This document shows positions 17,918-29,456 of a stretch of 64,000 bases of DNA, piece by piece. Made by a program: the position numbers and the translations under genes. The DNA is from Ancylobacter aquaticus (GTDB lineage: Bacteria; Pseudomonadota; Alphaproteobacteria; Rhizobiales; Xanthobacteraceae). Location: the NCBI RefSeq assembly GCF_004339465.1, contig NZ_SMFY01000002.1, positions 310,001 through 374,000 of the forward strand, in the 5' to 3' direction. Position 1 is the first letter of the stretch; each line of letters starts with the position of its first letter. The notes beneath the pieces are model-generated. The model was not told where the DNA came from, did not search any database, and was given only the letters and a program-made list of their open reading frames with translations.

Positions 17918-19399
17918 ATGATGGACCCGTGCGAAAGTTCTGCGCAGACGGCCGCCTGCACCGCCGATCAGGTGACAGCGCCGGGCTGGCGGATTCAGCC
18001 TGCGTCGGATCGGCGCCTCCTGCGCAGATTGCTCGTGCCGGCCCTCGCGGGGCTCACCATCGCTGCCGCCTTCGGCGAAATCACCGTCCCGCGCTATGAA
18101 TCCCGCGCCCGGCTGTGGATCGACGGGCGCGATGCGGCAGCCGGGCGCGACGGCGTTAAGGTTCTCTCTTCGCGCGATTTCGCCCGGCAGGTCATAGAGA
18201 CGCGCCATCTGGCCACTCGTCTGGCCGCACCGGCTGGCGGGAGCGGCGGGGCACTCGCGGGCGCCGCCTTGCACCTTGCCGGTTTCAGCGTGCTGCCCGA
18301 CCCCGCGCCGGTGTCGCGTGAGACCCTGGCTCTGCGAACGGTGGAACGGGGCCTCGACGTGCGGCAGGTGGGCGGAGGACAGGTGGCGATCGACTTTACC
18401 TCGCCCGACCCGCGCCTCTCCGCCGACGTCGCCAACGCCTTCGCGGCGACCTATGTTGAACTGCGCCAGACGCGCGACCTCCACCCGCAGGCTGCGGTCG
18501 GGCCAAGCGCTGCCCCGGCACGGGTGATCGCCACCGCCGTGCCGGCCGGCACAGCACGCTGGCCGACCCCACTGCTGACCAGCCTCGTCGCTGGCATCGC
18601 GACTTTCCTGCTGGTGTTCGGATTCCAGAGCTGGGTCCGCCGGCGCCAGGGGGCCGCCGGGCATGAATTCGGCGCCGTTCCGATGCCGGAGACGACACCG
18701 CACCCGCTCCAGCACCTTCCCTGGATCGGCGCGGCGACCGGCGAACAGGAAGTCGGCGCCGAGATGGCGCGTTCGCTGCGTCTCCTGTCGCGGGAGCGCG
18801 AGCACGCCGATCTCTCGCGGCTGATCGAACTGCGCGGCGTTGCGGCCCGGCTTGTCACCGTCACTGGCGGCCGTCCCGACGAATCGATTGCCCGCTGCGC
18901 CCTCGCGCTCGGGCGCTCGCTGGCCGAAGCGGCCGAGCGGCGGGTCGTGGTCGTCTGCCTCGATGTGGCCTCCCCGGCGCTCGACGGACTGACCGGGGAC
19001 CCGCGCGCGCCGGGCCTTACCGACCTTCTCACCGGCGTGTGCGGTTTCTCCGATGCGATTCATCGGGAGAGCGCCTCGCGCTGCCACGTCATTCCGCCCG
19101 GGCGAGGGGCGCGCGAGGCGGATGGACTTGTTACGGCGGAGCGATTGCCGCTGATTCTTACTGCGCTGAAACAGACCTATGATCACGTGATCGTGGCCGC
19201 GCCGCCGCTGGGCGGCATGCCCGGCGCCGGGCGCCTCGCGGCACTGAGCCCGACGACCATCCTCGTCACCCAGCCGGGCGGCCCGGCGACCGACGCGGTA
19301 CAAGCCTTTGACGCTCTTGCTTCCCTCGGCTTCGGCGAGATCGCCATGATCACCTTCACGCCGGAAGCGGACGAAAAGACATTCTCACGCGCGGCCTGA
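17918..19399 (+). CDS. Wzz/BY-kinase-like exopolysaccharide protein with a degenerate ATPase domain
   Basis: The 493-residue protein resembles fused polysaccharide co-polymerase and tyrosine-kinase proteins (GumC/ExoP type). A first membrane segment (LVPALAGLTIAAAFG, about residues 38-53) and a second (LLTSLVAGIATFLLVFGF, about 215-233) flank a periplasmic region with the Wzz-like stretch YESRARLWIDG. The cytoplasmic part from about 310 aligns by pattern with BY-kinases (VTVTGGRPDESIARCALALGRSLAEAAERRVVVVCLD) but has no GxGKS/T Walker A motif, and there is no tyrosine cluster at the C-terminus. It begins 95 bases after tRNA-Pro. A regulatory rather than catalytic role in polysaccharide export is inferred. 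Confidence 0.65.
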   Translation: MMDPCESSAQTAACTADQVTAPGWRIQPASDRRLLRRLLVPALAGLTIAAAFGEITVPRYESRARLWIDGRDAAAGRDGVKVLSSRDFARQVIETRHLATRLAAPAGGSGGALAGAALHLAGFSVLPDPAPVSRETLALRTVERGLDVRQVGGGQVAIDFTSPDPRLSADVANAFAATYVELRQTRDLHPQAAVGPSAAPARVIATAVPAGTARWPTPLLTSLVAGIATFLLVFGFQSWVRRRQGAAGHEFGAVPMPETTPHPLQHLPWIGAATGEQEVGAEMARSLRLLSREREHADLSRLIELRGVAARLVTVTGGRPDESIARCALALGRSLAEAAERRVVVVCLDVASPALDGLTGDPRAPGLTDLLTGVCGFSDAIHRESASRCHVIPPGRGAREADGLVTAERLPLILTALKQTYDHVIVAAPPLGGMPGAGRLAALSPTTILVTQPGGPATDAVQAFDALASLGFGEIAMITFTPEADEKTFSRAA

Positions 19400-19471
19400 G
19401 CGGATGCCGGCGATCAACGGCGAGTTTCGCAACAGATTGATTTGTGGATGTTTTCGGCGAGTTTCCCGACC

Positions 19472-19714
19472 TTAGAGAGTGTCGGGCCGCCGATCGTGGC
19501 GCTGCATCCAGCGGATAAGCACGGCCGCCGGCACGATCCAGCCGATGCCGAGGACGACATAGGCGAGGAACTGCCAGAAGGCGGGCAGGGTGGTGACACG
19601 GCCCTGGGCAAGCGCCATCGCCACCAGTGCCCAGCCAAGCACCAGAAACACCATCAGAACCGTGCCGACGAACTTGCGCGAGCGGGCCGAAAGGCCGGGA
19701 CGGGGGTCTGACAT
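19472..19714 (-). CDS. DUF2842 small membrane protein
   Basis: The 80-residue protein has two predicted membrane helices (FVGTVLMVFLVLGWALVAMAL and FLAYVVLGIGWIVPAAVLI) and ends in IRWMQRHDRRPDTL, fitting the DUF2842 family of alphaproteobacteria. The ATG at 19714 follows GGAG at six bases; the longer frame to 19921 is antisense to the start of ctaA and is rejected. It faces away from ctaA. Function is unknown. Confidence 0.8.
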   Translation of the reverse strand: MSDPRPGLSARSRKFVGTVLMVFLVLGWALVAMALAQGRVTTLPAFWQFLAYVVLGIGWIVPAAVLIRWMQRHDRRPDTL

Positions 19715-19867
19715 AGGCGACTCCGGGCTGGACGATCGGGCGCGAGACAATGAGTCCCGTTGCGCGCACGCGCGCGCCTCTATATCGGTCGCCGCGCCCG
19801 GGAGGAAGCCACCCGGCGCGGGTGGCCGGCGGGGCAGGCGGCCGCCACTAAAGGGAGCGCCCACTTT

Positions 19868-20956
19868 ATGGTCAAGGATCACGTCGTCGCTCGCGTCCCC
19901 GCCGACGCCGATGTCCCGCACGCTGACGGGCCGGTCGAACGCGACAAGCTACGGCCGGTGAGGCTGTGGCTCTATTTCGTCGCGGCGCTCGTAGTGCTGA
20001 TGGTCGTCGTTGGTGGCGCCACGCGCCTCACCGAATCCGGCCTGTCGATCACCGAGTGGAAGCCGGTGACAGGCACGCTTCCGCCACTCTCCAACACAGC
20101 CTGGCAGGCCGAGTTCGACAAGTACCGGCAGATTCCGCAGTACCAGCAGATCAACCGGGGCATGAGCCTCGACGAGTTCAAGTACATCTTCTGGTGGGAA
20201 TGGGGGCACCGGCTGCTGGGGCGCGTGATCGGCTTTGCGTTCCTGTTGCCGTTCCTTTTCTTCCTCTGGCGCGGGCTGATAGACCGCCCGCTCGGCTGGA
20301 AACTAACCGGCCTTTTTGTTCTCGGCGGTGCACAGGGCGCGGTCGGCTGGTGGATGGTGGCCTCCGGGCTGGTGCACCGGGTCGACGTCAGCCAGTACCG
20401 GCTGGCCACCCATCTCACGCTGGCCTGCATCATCCTCGCTGCCACGGTGGCGGTGGCTGTCTCGCTGAAGCCGGCACGGGAGAAGCGGGCCTCGCCCGAC
20501 TGGCTGCGCGGCTATGCGCGAATCCTGCTCATCGCCGTCCTGATCCAGATCTTCCTCGGTGGGCTCGTGGCCGGACTGGACGCCGGGCTCACCTACACGA
20601 CCTGGCCGCTGATGGACGGGCACCTTGTGCCGCCATTGGAAAATCTGCTGGTCCAGCAACCCGTTTGGCGGAACTTCTTCGAGAACGTGCTCACCGTGCA
20701 GTTCAATCACAGGCTGTTCGCCTATGTCCTTTTCGCCCTAGCGGTCGGGCATTGGCTCAGCGCGCGGCGGGTCAAGGGAAAGGTCGCGCAACGGGCGCTC
20801 ATCATCCTCGCTCTGGTGATCGCGCAGGCCGCCATCGGCATCTTGACGCTGGTCTACCAGGTGCCGATCGACCTTGCGCTGGCGCATCAGTTCGGCGCCA
20901 CCCTCGTGCTGATCGCGGTGACGGTGAATCTGGTGCGGCTGAAAGAGGGCGCCTAA
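19868..20956 (+). CDS. ctaA: Heme A synthase (CtaA/Cox15)
   Basis: CtaA oxidises the methyl group of heme O to give heme A for aa3-type cytochrome oxidases. The 362-residue protein has about eight membrane helices and the type 2 (Cox15) motifs [21 protein letters not shown], a histidine in [28 protein letters not shown], and a C-terminal-half histidine in [17 protein letters not shown] lies before the ATG at 19868; the longer frame from 19760 is antisense to the DUF2842 promoter region. A palindromic repeat separates it from convergent uvrA. Confidence 0.94.
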   Translation: MVKDHVVARVPADADVPHADGPVERDKLRPVRLWLYFVAALVVLMVVVGGATRLTESGLSITEWKPVTGTLPPLSNTAWQAEFDKYRQIPQYQQINRGMSLDEFKYIFWWEWGHRLLGRVIGFAFLLPFLFFLWRGLIDRPLGWKLTGLFVLGGAQGAVGWWMVASGLVHRVDVSQYRLATHLTLACIILAATVAVAVSLKPAREKRASPDWLRGYARILLIAVLIQIFLGGLVAGLDAGLTYTTWPLMDGHLVPPLENLLVQQPVWRNFFENVLTVQFNHRLFAYVLFALAVGHWLSARRVKGKVAQRALIILALVIAQAAIGILTLVYQVPIDLALAHQFGATLVLIAVTVNLVRLKEGA

Positions 20957-21052
20957 GGTTCGCCCCCGGTGGCTGCAATCGCTGCTGCCACGTCAAGCTG
21001 CAACTCGGCCGCCTTCCGGCGGGTTGATGCACCGACTGCAGGGACGGGGGGA

Positions 21053-21088
21053 GATCCCGGATCGGTCCTGCGGACCGTCCGGGATGAC
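21053..21088. repeat. Palindromic intergenic repeat, single-hairpin copy
   Basis: ATCCCGGA (21054-21061) pairs with TCCGGGAT (21078-21085), and the inner CGGTCC/GGACCG extends the stem past one bulged base. The element ends in GGGATGAC. Related sequences lie at 32312-32342, 34615-34697 and 45401-45493, always between genes. Here it sits between convergent ctaA and uvrA and may also act as a terminator. Confidence 0.75.
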
Positions 21089-21127
21089 GTGGCGGAATGA
21101 CCGTGCGGGACGCGATCCGCGTGCCGC

Positions 21128-24031
21128 TTACTCCGCCGCGCGGCGGGGCTTGAGCGGTCGGCGGGCAAGCACGTCGGCCAGAAATCGCCCGGTGTGGCTG
21201 CGCTCCGCCTTGGCGACCACTTCCGGCGGCCCGGCCGCGACCACCTCGCCGCCGCCATCGCCACCCTCGGGGCCGAGGTCGATCACCCAGTCGGCGGTCT
21301 TGATGACTTCGAGATTGTGCTCGATCACCACCACCGTGTTGCCCTGCTCGACCAGTTCGTGGAGCACTTCGAGCAGCTTCGCCACGTCGTGGAAATGCAG
21401 GCCTGTCGTCGGCTCGTCGAGGATATAGAGCGTGCGCCCGGTGGCTCGCTTGGAAAGCTCCTTGGAGAGCTTGACGCGCTGCGCCTCGCCGCCCGACAGC
21501 GTGTTGGCCTGCTGGCCGACATGGATGTAGCCGAGCCCGACGCGGGCCAGCGTTTCAAGCTTGTCGCGCACCGCCGGCACTGCCTTGAAGAACTCCGCAC
21601 CCTCGTCGACCGTCATGTCGAGCACGTCGGCGATCGACTTGTTCTTGAAGGTTACCTCCAGCGTCTCCCGGTTGTAGCGCTTGCCCTTGCAGACATCGCA
21701 GGTGACGTAGACGTCGGGCAGGAAGTGCATCTCGATCTTGATGACGCCGTCGCCCTGGCACGCCTCGCAGCGCCCGCCCTTCACGTTGAACGAGAAGCGC
21801 CCCGGCCCATAGCCGCGCGCCTTGGCTTCCGGCAGGCCGGAGAACCATTCGCGGATCGGCGTAAAGGCACCGGTATAGGTCGCCGGATTCGAGCGCGGGG
21901 TGCGGCCGATCGGCGACTGGTCGATGTCGATCACCTTGTCGAGATGTTCCAGCCCCTCCAGCCCATCATGGGCCAGCGGCGGCTCCGAGGCGCCGTTGAG
22001 CCGGCGCGCCACGGCGCGGTACAGCGTATCCACCAGCAGGGTCGACTTGCCGCCGCCGGAAACGCCGGTGACGGCGGTGAACAGGCCGAGCGGAATCTCG
22101 GCCGTGACGTTCTTCAGATTGTTGGCGCGGGCATTCACCACGCGGAGCAGCCGCTTGCGGTCCGGCTTGCGGCGCCTGGGCACCGGCACGGCCATCTCGC
22201 CGGTCAGATATTTGCCGGTGAGCGAGTTCGGGTTGGCGAGAATTTCCTTCGGCGTGCCCTGCGCAACGATGCGGCCGCCATGCACGCCGGCGCCAGGGCC
22301 GACATCGACCACATAATCGGCGGCGAGAATGGCGTCCTCGTCATGCTCGACCACGATGACCGTGTTGCCGAGGTCGCGCAGCCGCCGCAGCGTGCCGAGC
22401 AGGCGCTCATTGTCGCGCTGGTGCAGGCCGATGGAGGGTTCGTCCAGCACATAGAGCACGCCGGTGAGGCCCGAGCCGATCTGCGAGGCGAGGCGGATGC
22501 GCTGGCTCTCGCCGCCCGACAGCGTGCCGGAGGCGCGCGCCAGCGTGAGATAGTCCAGCCCGACGTCTAGTAGGAAGGCCAGCCGTTCGCGGATCTCCTT
22601 GAGGATACGCGCGGCGATCTCGTTCTGCTTGTCGGTGAGTTGCTCGGGCAGGGTGGCGAACCAGTCAAGCGCGTGGCGCACCGAAAGCTCGGCCGCATGG
22701 CCGATGTGGCGGCCGGCGATCTTCACCGCCAGCGCTTCGGGCTTCAGGCGATAGCCGTTGCAGGCGGCGCAGGGCACGGCGGAGAAATACTTGCCGATTT
22801 CCTCGCGCGCCCAGTCGCTCTCGGTCTCGCGCCAGCGCCGTTCCAGATTGGTAACGATGCCCTCGAAGGTCTTCACCGTCTCATAGGCGCGCATGCCGTC
22901 ATCATAGACGAAGCGGATCGTCTCGGCCTTGGAGCCGTGCAGGATGACGTTCTGCACCTTCTCCGGCAGGTCCGCCCATCGCGTGGTGAGCTTCGCGCCA
23001 TAATGGCGGGCGATCGCCTCCAGCGTCTGGCCGTAATAGGGAGAGGTCGATTTCGCCCAGGGCGCGATGGCGCCCTGCTTCAGCGTGCGGGAGTGGTCCG
23101 GCACGATAAGGTTGGGGTCGATCTTGCTCTCATGCCCGAGCCCGTCGCAGGTGGGGCAGGCGCCGAACGGGTTGTTGAAGGAAAACAGCCGCGGCTCGAT
23201 CTCGGCGATGGTGAAGCCGGAAACCGGGCAGGCGAATTTTTCCGAGAACACGATGCGGCGCGCCTCGCCGCTTTCCTCTTTCTCGTCGGCGAATTCGATG
23301 ACCGCGATGCCGTCGGCAAGCCCCAGCGCGGTCTCGAACGAATCCGCCAGCCGGCTGGCGATGTCCGGGCGCACCACGAGGCGGTCTACCACCACGTCGA
23401 TATCGTGCTTGAACTTCTTGTCGAGCGCCGGCGCGTCGGCGATCTCATGGAATTCGCCGTCGATCTTGACGCGCTGAAACCCCTTCTTCTGGAAATCGGC
23501 CAGTTCCTTGCGGTACTCGCCCTTGCGCCCGCGCACCACGGGAGCGAGCAGAAAGAGGCGGGTCTTGTCAGGCAGGGTCAGCACGCGATCGACCATCTGG
23601 CTGACCGTCTGGCTCTCGATCGGCAGGCCGGTGGCGGGCGAATAGGGCACGCCGACGCGCGCCCAGAGCAGGCGCATATAGTCGTAAATCTCGGTAACCG
23701 TGCCGACTGTCGAGCGCGGATTCTTCGAGGTCGTCTTCTGCTCGATGGAAATGGCCGGGGAGAGACCGTCGATCTGGTCGACATCCGGCTTCTGCATCAT
23801 CTCCAGAAACTGGCGCGCATAGGCCGAGAGGCTCTCGACATAGCGCCGCTGGCCCTCGGCATAGATCGTATCGAAAGCGAGCGACGATTTGCCCGAGCCC
23901 GACAGGCCGGTGAACACCACCAGGCTGTCGCGCGGGATCTCCAGATCGACATTCTTCAAATTGTGCTCGCGCGCGCCGCGGATCGCAATTGTGCGGGCGT
24001 CGCGGCGCGGGATATCCACGCGGTCCTTCAT
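21128..24031 (-). CDS. uvrA: Excinuclease ABC subunit A
   Basis: UvrA is the damage-recognition ATPase of nucleotide excision repair. The 967-residue protein has two ABC modules with Walker A motifs GLSGSGKSS (near residue 40) and GVSGGGKST (near 670), two LSGGE(S/A)QR signatures, and zinc-binding cysteines in CPVSG...CPTCDG and CEACQGDG...[10 protein letters not shown]. Start and length fit the family. It is divergent from ssb; a LexA-type box lies upstream at 24390-24404, with a small membrane ORF between the box and uvrA, so SOS induction is likely. Confidence 0.97.
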   Translation of the reverse strand: MKDRVDIPRRDARTIAIRGAREHNLKNVDLEIPRDSLVVFTGLSGSGKSSLAFDTIYAEGQRRYVESLSAYARQFLEMMQKPDVDQIDGLSPAISIEQKTTSKNPRSTVGTVTEIYDYMRLLWARVGVPYSPATGLPIESQTVSQMVDRVLTLPDKTRLFLLAPVVRGRKGEYRKELADFQKKGFQRVKIDGEFHEIADAPALDKKFKHDIDVVVDRLVVRPDIASRLADSFETALGLADGIAVIEFADEKEESGEARRIVFSEKFACPVSGFTIAEIEPRLFSFNNPFGACPTCDGLGHESKIDPNLIVPDHSRTLKQGAIAPWAKSTSPYYGQTLEAIARHYGAKLTTRWADLPEKVQNVILHGSKAETIRFVYDDGMRAYETVKTFEGIVTNLERRWRETESDWAREEIGKYFSAVPCAACNGYRLKPEALAVKIAGRHIGHAAELSVRHALDWFATLPEQLTDKQNEIAARILKEIRERLAFLLDVGLDYLTLARASGTLSGGESQRIRLASQIGSGLTGVLYVLDEPSIGLHQRDNERLLGTLRRLRDLGNTVIVVEHDEDAILAADYVVDVGPGAGVHGGRIVAQGTPKEILANPNSLTGKYLTGEMAVPVPRRRKPDRKRLLRVVNARANNLKNVTAEIPLGLFTAVTGVSGGGKSTLLVDTLYRAVARRLNGASEPPLAHDGLEGLEHLDKVIDIDQSPIGRTPRSNPATYTGAFTPIREWFSGLPEAKARGYGPGRFSFNVKGGRCEACQGDGVIKIEMHFLPDVYVTCDVCKGKRYNRETLEVTFKNKSIADVLDMTVDEGAEFFKAVPAVRDKLETLARVGLGYIHVGQQANTLSGGEAQRVKLSKELSKRATGRTLYILDEPTTGLHFHDVAKLLEVLHELVEQGNTVVVIEHNLEVIKTADWVIDLGPEGGDGGGEVVAAGPPEVVAKAERSHTGRFLADVLARRPLKPRRAAE

Positions 24032-24130
24032 TCCAACTCTTCTCTCGCCGGTATCTTAACGGGCAGTTGCGCCAGCATTTTTACATCCGGAGCGGCGCAA
24101 TCCCGAGAAACGGACCGCCCGGCGAGGGGG

Positions 24131-24286
24131 TCAGCCACCGCCGCCGTTGACGACAGCGATGAGGCCGGCCGCCACCACCATGCCGCCGACTACGGCAAGG
24201 ATGGCGCGGCGGATCAGCGCCTGACGGGCCTCCTCGGCACGGATGGCGATGGCGCGGGCGCGCGGGCGGCGGGACAACTGGGTCAT
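24131..24286 (-). CDS. Small single-pass membrane protein, unknown, in the uvrA-ssb control region
   Basis: This 51-codon ORF encodes a basic, arginine-rich N-terminus (QLSRRPRARAIAIRAEE), an amphipathic link, and one hydrophobic helix (AILAVVGGMVVAAGLIAVV) ending in NGGGG. GGGAG lies 11 bases before the ATG. It is on the same strand as uvrA, 99 bases upstream of it, and just downstream of two LexA-box-like sites, so it would be the first gene of an SOS-type transcript. I do not recognise a family. The size and single helix recall SOS-induced membrane peptides such as TisB or SidA, but there is no sequence resemblance to claim. It may be a chance ORF. Confidence 0.45.
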   Translation of the reverse strand: MTQLSRRPRARAIAIRAEEARQALIRRAILAVVGGMVVAAGLIAVVNGGGG

Positions 24287-24307
24287 GATGGGACAGGCTC
24301 CCTCTGA

Positions 24308-24322
24308 GAACACAGGGTAAAC
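24308..24322 (-). promoter_or_regulatory. Weak LexA-box-like site overlapping a promoter
   Basis: On the minus strand this reads GTTT-N7-GTTC, one base off the alphaproteobacterial LexA consensus GTTC-N7-GTTC. It lies 22 bases before the small membrane ORF and overlaps the last bases of a TATGTT -10 element. Confidence 0.35.
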
Positions 24323-24347
24323 ATAGTCCGGCTCCGGCACTTCGCAA
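24320..24347 (-). promoter_or_regulatory. Putative promoter for the small ORF and uvrA
   Basis: TTGCGA (24342-24347) and TATGTT (24320-24325) on the minus strand are separated by 16 bases. The -10 element runs into the weak LexA-like site, a layout that would allow repression. Confidence 0.4.
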
Positions 24348-24389
24348 TGTGCGACTCGACGACTTGCGACAGCTTAGCCGTAATGTTAG

Positions 24390-24404
24390 GAACATACCAA
24401 GAAC
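24390..24404. promoter_or_regulatory. LexA (SOS) box between uvrA and ssb
   Basis: GAAC-N7-GAAC on the plus strand is GTTC-N7-GTTC on the minus strand, an exact match to the direct-repeat LexA operator known from alphaproteobacteria. It lies in an AT-rich patch between divergent uvrA and ssb, where SOS boxes are common. It is 176 bases upstream of ssb and 103 bases upstream of the small ORF. Confidence 0.7.
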
Positions 24405-24580
24405 ATATTGGCGACGTCGCGACAGCCGCCTTGATGGTGGATAAAGCGACGGCGCCATAATGGTGGACAAAAGCGGGGCCTTTGCGCAAGCGGGGCGCGG
24501 TGCAGTGCCGTTTGGTCTAAAGTGCGGTCCCTTTCACGGATGTGCGCCATGGCGCGCGTCCGGCAGTTTCGGAGGACAAG

Positions 24581-25147
24581 ATGGCGGGCAGCGTCAACAA
24601 GGTGATCCTGATCGGCAATCTCGGCCGCGATCCGGAAGTGCGTACGTTCCAGAATGGCGGGCGGGTGTGCAATCTGCGCATCGCCACCTCGGAAACCTGG
24701 CGCGACAAGGCCACGGGCGAGCGCAAGGAGCGCACCGAGTGGCACAGCGTGGTGATCTTCAACGAGAACCTGCTGCGCGTGGCCGAGCAATATCTGCGCA
24801 AGGGTACCAAGGTCTATATCGAAGGCCAGCTTGAGACCCGCAAGGCGAGCGACCAGTCCGGCGGGCCGGAGCGCTATTTCACCGAAGTGGTGCTGCGCCA
24901 GTTCCGCGGCGAGCTCACCATCCTCGACAGCCGCAGCGGCGGTGGTTCCGAGGGCGGCGGCGGTGATGACTACAGCGCCGGCGGCGGCGATTTCGGCTCC
25001 GGTGGCGGCTATGGCGCGGGTGCGGGCGGCGGGCGCTCCTTCGGCAGCGAGCGCAAGCCGGCCCCCGTCAGCGGCGGTGCGGGCGGCGGCGGCAAGTTCG
25101 GCGGGGGCTCGGGCGGCGGCGACCTCGACGACGAAATCCCGTTCTGA
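24581..25147 (+). CDS. ssb: Single-stranded DNA-binding protein
   Basis: SSB coats single-stranded DNA in replication, repair and recombination. The 188-residue protein has the OB fold ([49 protein letters not shown]), a long glycine-rich linker (about residues 120-178) and the acidic partner-binding tail DLDDEIPF. The ATG at 24581 follows a strong GGAGG; an upstream ATG would add 13 unlikely residues. It is divergent from uvrA across an SOS box. Confidence 0.97.
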   Translation: MAGSVNKVILIGNLGRDPEVRTFQNGGRVCNLRIATSETWRDKATGERKERTEWHSVVIFNENLLRVAEQYLRKGTKVYIEGQLETRKASDQSGGPERYFTEVVLRQFRGELTILDSRSGGGSEGGGGDDYSAGGGDFGSGGGYGAGAGGGRSFGSERKPAPVSGGAGGGGKFGGGSGGGDLDDEIPF

Positions 25148-25183
25148 AGGCGCGCGGGGGAGGAGAAGGCGGGGACCAGACAA

Positions 25184-25582
25184 GTGGATCTTGCCCCGCT
25201 GCTCGACGCCTCGCCGGCCATCCGGCTGCACGCCTTCAGCGCCATCGCCGCGCTGGCGCTTGGCACGGTGCAGCTCGTTGCGCCAAAGGGCACGCTGCCG
25301 CACCGAACCTTCGGTTGGCTGTGGTCGGGGCTGATGGCGACGGTGGCGGTGTCGTCGTTCTGGATCAACGAGATGCGCTGGTTCGGACCGTTCGGCCCGA
25401 TCCACCTGCTCTCGCTCTACGTGCTCTGGGCCCTGCCGATGGCGCTGCTGCGCGCCCACCGCAGCGACATTCCCCGCCATGCGGCCGGCATGACCGGCCT
25501 GTTCTATGGCGGACTGGTGCTCGCCGGCCTCTTCACCTTCTGGCCCGGCCGCATCATGCATGAGGTGCTGTTCGGGGGGTGA
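25184..25582 (+). CDS. DUF2306 membrane protein
   Basis: The 132-residue protein has about four hydrophobic helices and histidines at helix ends (AIRLHAFSAIAALALGTVQL, LPHRTFGWLW, IHLLSLYVLWALPMALLRAH), the pattern of DUF2306 proteins that may bind heme or quinone. Translation starts at GTG 25184 with an upstream GGAG-rich stretch. It lies 36 bases after ssb and converges with marC. Function is unknown. Confidence 0.75.
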   Translation: MDLAPLLDASPAIRLHAFSAIAALALGTVQLVAPKGTLPHRTFGWLWSGLMATVAVSSFWINEMRWFGPFGPIHLLSLYVLWALPMALLRAHRSDIPRHAAGMTGLFYGGLVLAGLFTFWPGRIMHEVLFGG

Positions 25583-25623
25583 GCAAGATGCGGGCGTCTG
25601 GCTAAAATCTCACGGCCAAGGGC

Positions 25624-26247
25624 TCACCCCAAAAACGACGCCCTGATCCCGTCGATGACGAACTGAACCGCCAGCGCCGCCAGCACGATGCCGAGCAGGC
25701 GCGAGAGGATGACGTTGCCGGTTATGCCAAGCAGCTTGTCCACATGGCGGGCCGCGAGGAAGACGGCGAGGCAGCTGCCGATCACCAGTGCGGTGATGAT
25801 GAAGAGCAGTGCGAGCAGCCGCAGGTCGCCCCGCGCCTCGCCGGCCAGCAGCAGCATGGCGGTGATGGCACCCGGGCCGGCCATGAGCGGGATGGCGAGC
25901 GGGAACACCGCCAGCGTGCGCAGCAGCTTGTCGCGCTGCGCGACTTCCGAGGCGTCGAATTTGCGCTCGGTGCGGCGGCCGAACACCATTTCAAACGAAA
26001 TCGCGAACAGCAGGAGCCCGCCAGCAATGCGGAAGGCGGGGAGGGTGATGCCCAGCGCCGCCAGCAGCGGCGCCCCGACGAGCCCGAAGGCAACCAGTAT
26101 GGCCAGCGCGATCGCGGCCGAGCGCAGCGCCACGAGCCGCCGCTCGGCGCCGGTCAGGTCCGAGGTCACCGCCAGGAACAGGGGCGCTAGGCCGATCGGG
26201 TCGATCACCACGAGCATGGTGACGATCGCCGAGAACACATAGTCCAT
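25624..26247 (-). CDS. MarC family membrane protein
   Basis: The 207-residue protein has six predicted membrane helices and the MarC/UPF0056 pattern: VVIDPIGLAPLFLAVT near the N-terminus, FRIAGGLLLFAISFEMVFG in the middle and PLAIPLMAGPGAITAMLLL. The ATG at 26247 is used; a TTG directly before it is the only extension. Despite the name, a role in multidrug resistance is not established. It is divergent from gyrA. Confidence 0.88.
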   Translation of the reverse strand: MDYVFSAIVTMLVVIDPIGLAPLFLAVTSDLTGAERRLVALRSAAIALAILVAFGLVGAPLLAALGITLPAFRIAGGLLLFAISFEMVFGRRTERKFDASEVAQRDKLLRTLAVFPLAIPLMAGPGAITAMLLLAGEARGDLRLLALLFIITALVIGSCLAVFLAARHVDKLLGITGNVILSRLLGIVLAALAVQFVIDGIRASFLG

Positions 26248-26556
26248 CAAGGCGCGCGCCCCCGTTGCTGCTCCGGCCGCCCGCCGCCGGTCGATCGCCC
26301 TCTGCCGGCGCAGTCGCGGTGCGGTATCGCGTTATAAGATCGCCTGCGCGACGCGCTGCCAAGGGGCTCGTCACCGCCGCCGGACGGCCCTCGCCGCCAC
26401 GCGGGCGCCACGTTCCGGCGATGCTGCGGAAATGCGCCTGTAAGTTTCTGACTTAACAGCGTTTTTCGCGGCGCCGAAAAACCTCCTTTGCTGGCCTTTC
26501 CGGGCGGAATCGGCTAAACAGACGAACATGTTCCGCAACCACGGAAAGACGATTCC
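26248..26556. other. Divergent spacer between marC and gyrA with a leader hairpin
   Basis: This 309-base spacer has no supported gene. It holds a perfect 8-bp inverted repeat (GTTTTTCG at 26461-26468, CGAAAAAC at 26475-26482) about 75 bases before the gyrA start. One arm is A-rich and the other T-rich, so it could form a weak hairpin in the gyrA leader or act as an operator. No clear promoter pair was found. Confidence 0.5.
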
Positions 26557-29361
<2,805 letters not shown>

Positions 29362-29456
29362 CGGCGCGTCTTCCATAGATGCGGCGCGGAGACATCCCGC
29401 GCCGCCCTTCGTTCGGGGCTGGCGCCTGCGCGCGGGTCCAGCTCAGGTGAGAGAGC

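Noticed and set aside
24900..25130. Glycine-codon repeats in ssb as a possible repeat array
   Set aside because: They are the normal glycine-rich linker of SSB.
25576..25630. GGGGTGAGC/GCTCACCCC inverted repeat between DUF2306 and marC genes
   Set aside because: The arms are mostly the two genes' own Gly-stop endings and are 37 bases apart, so chance similarity is likely.
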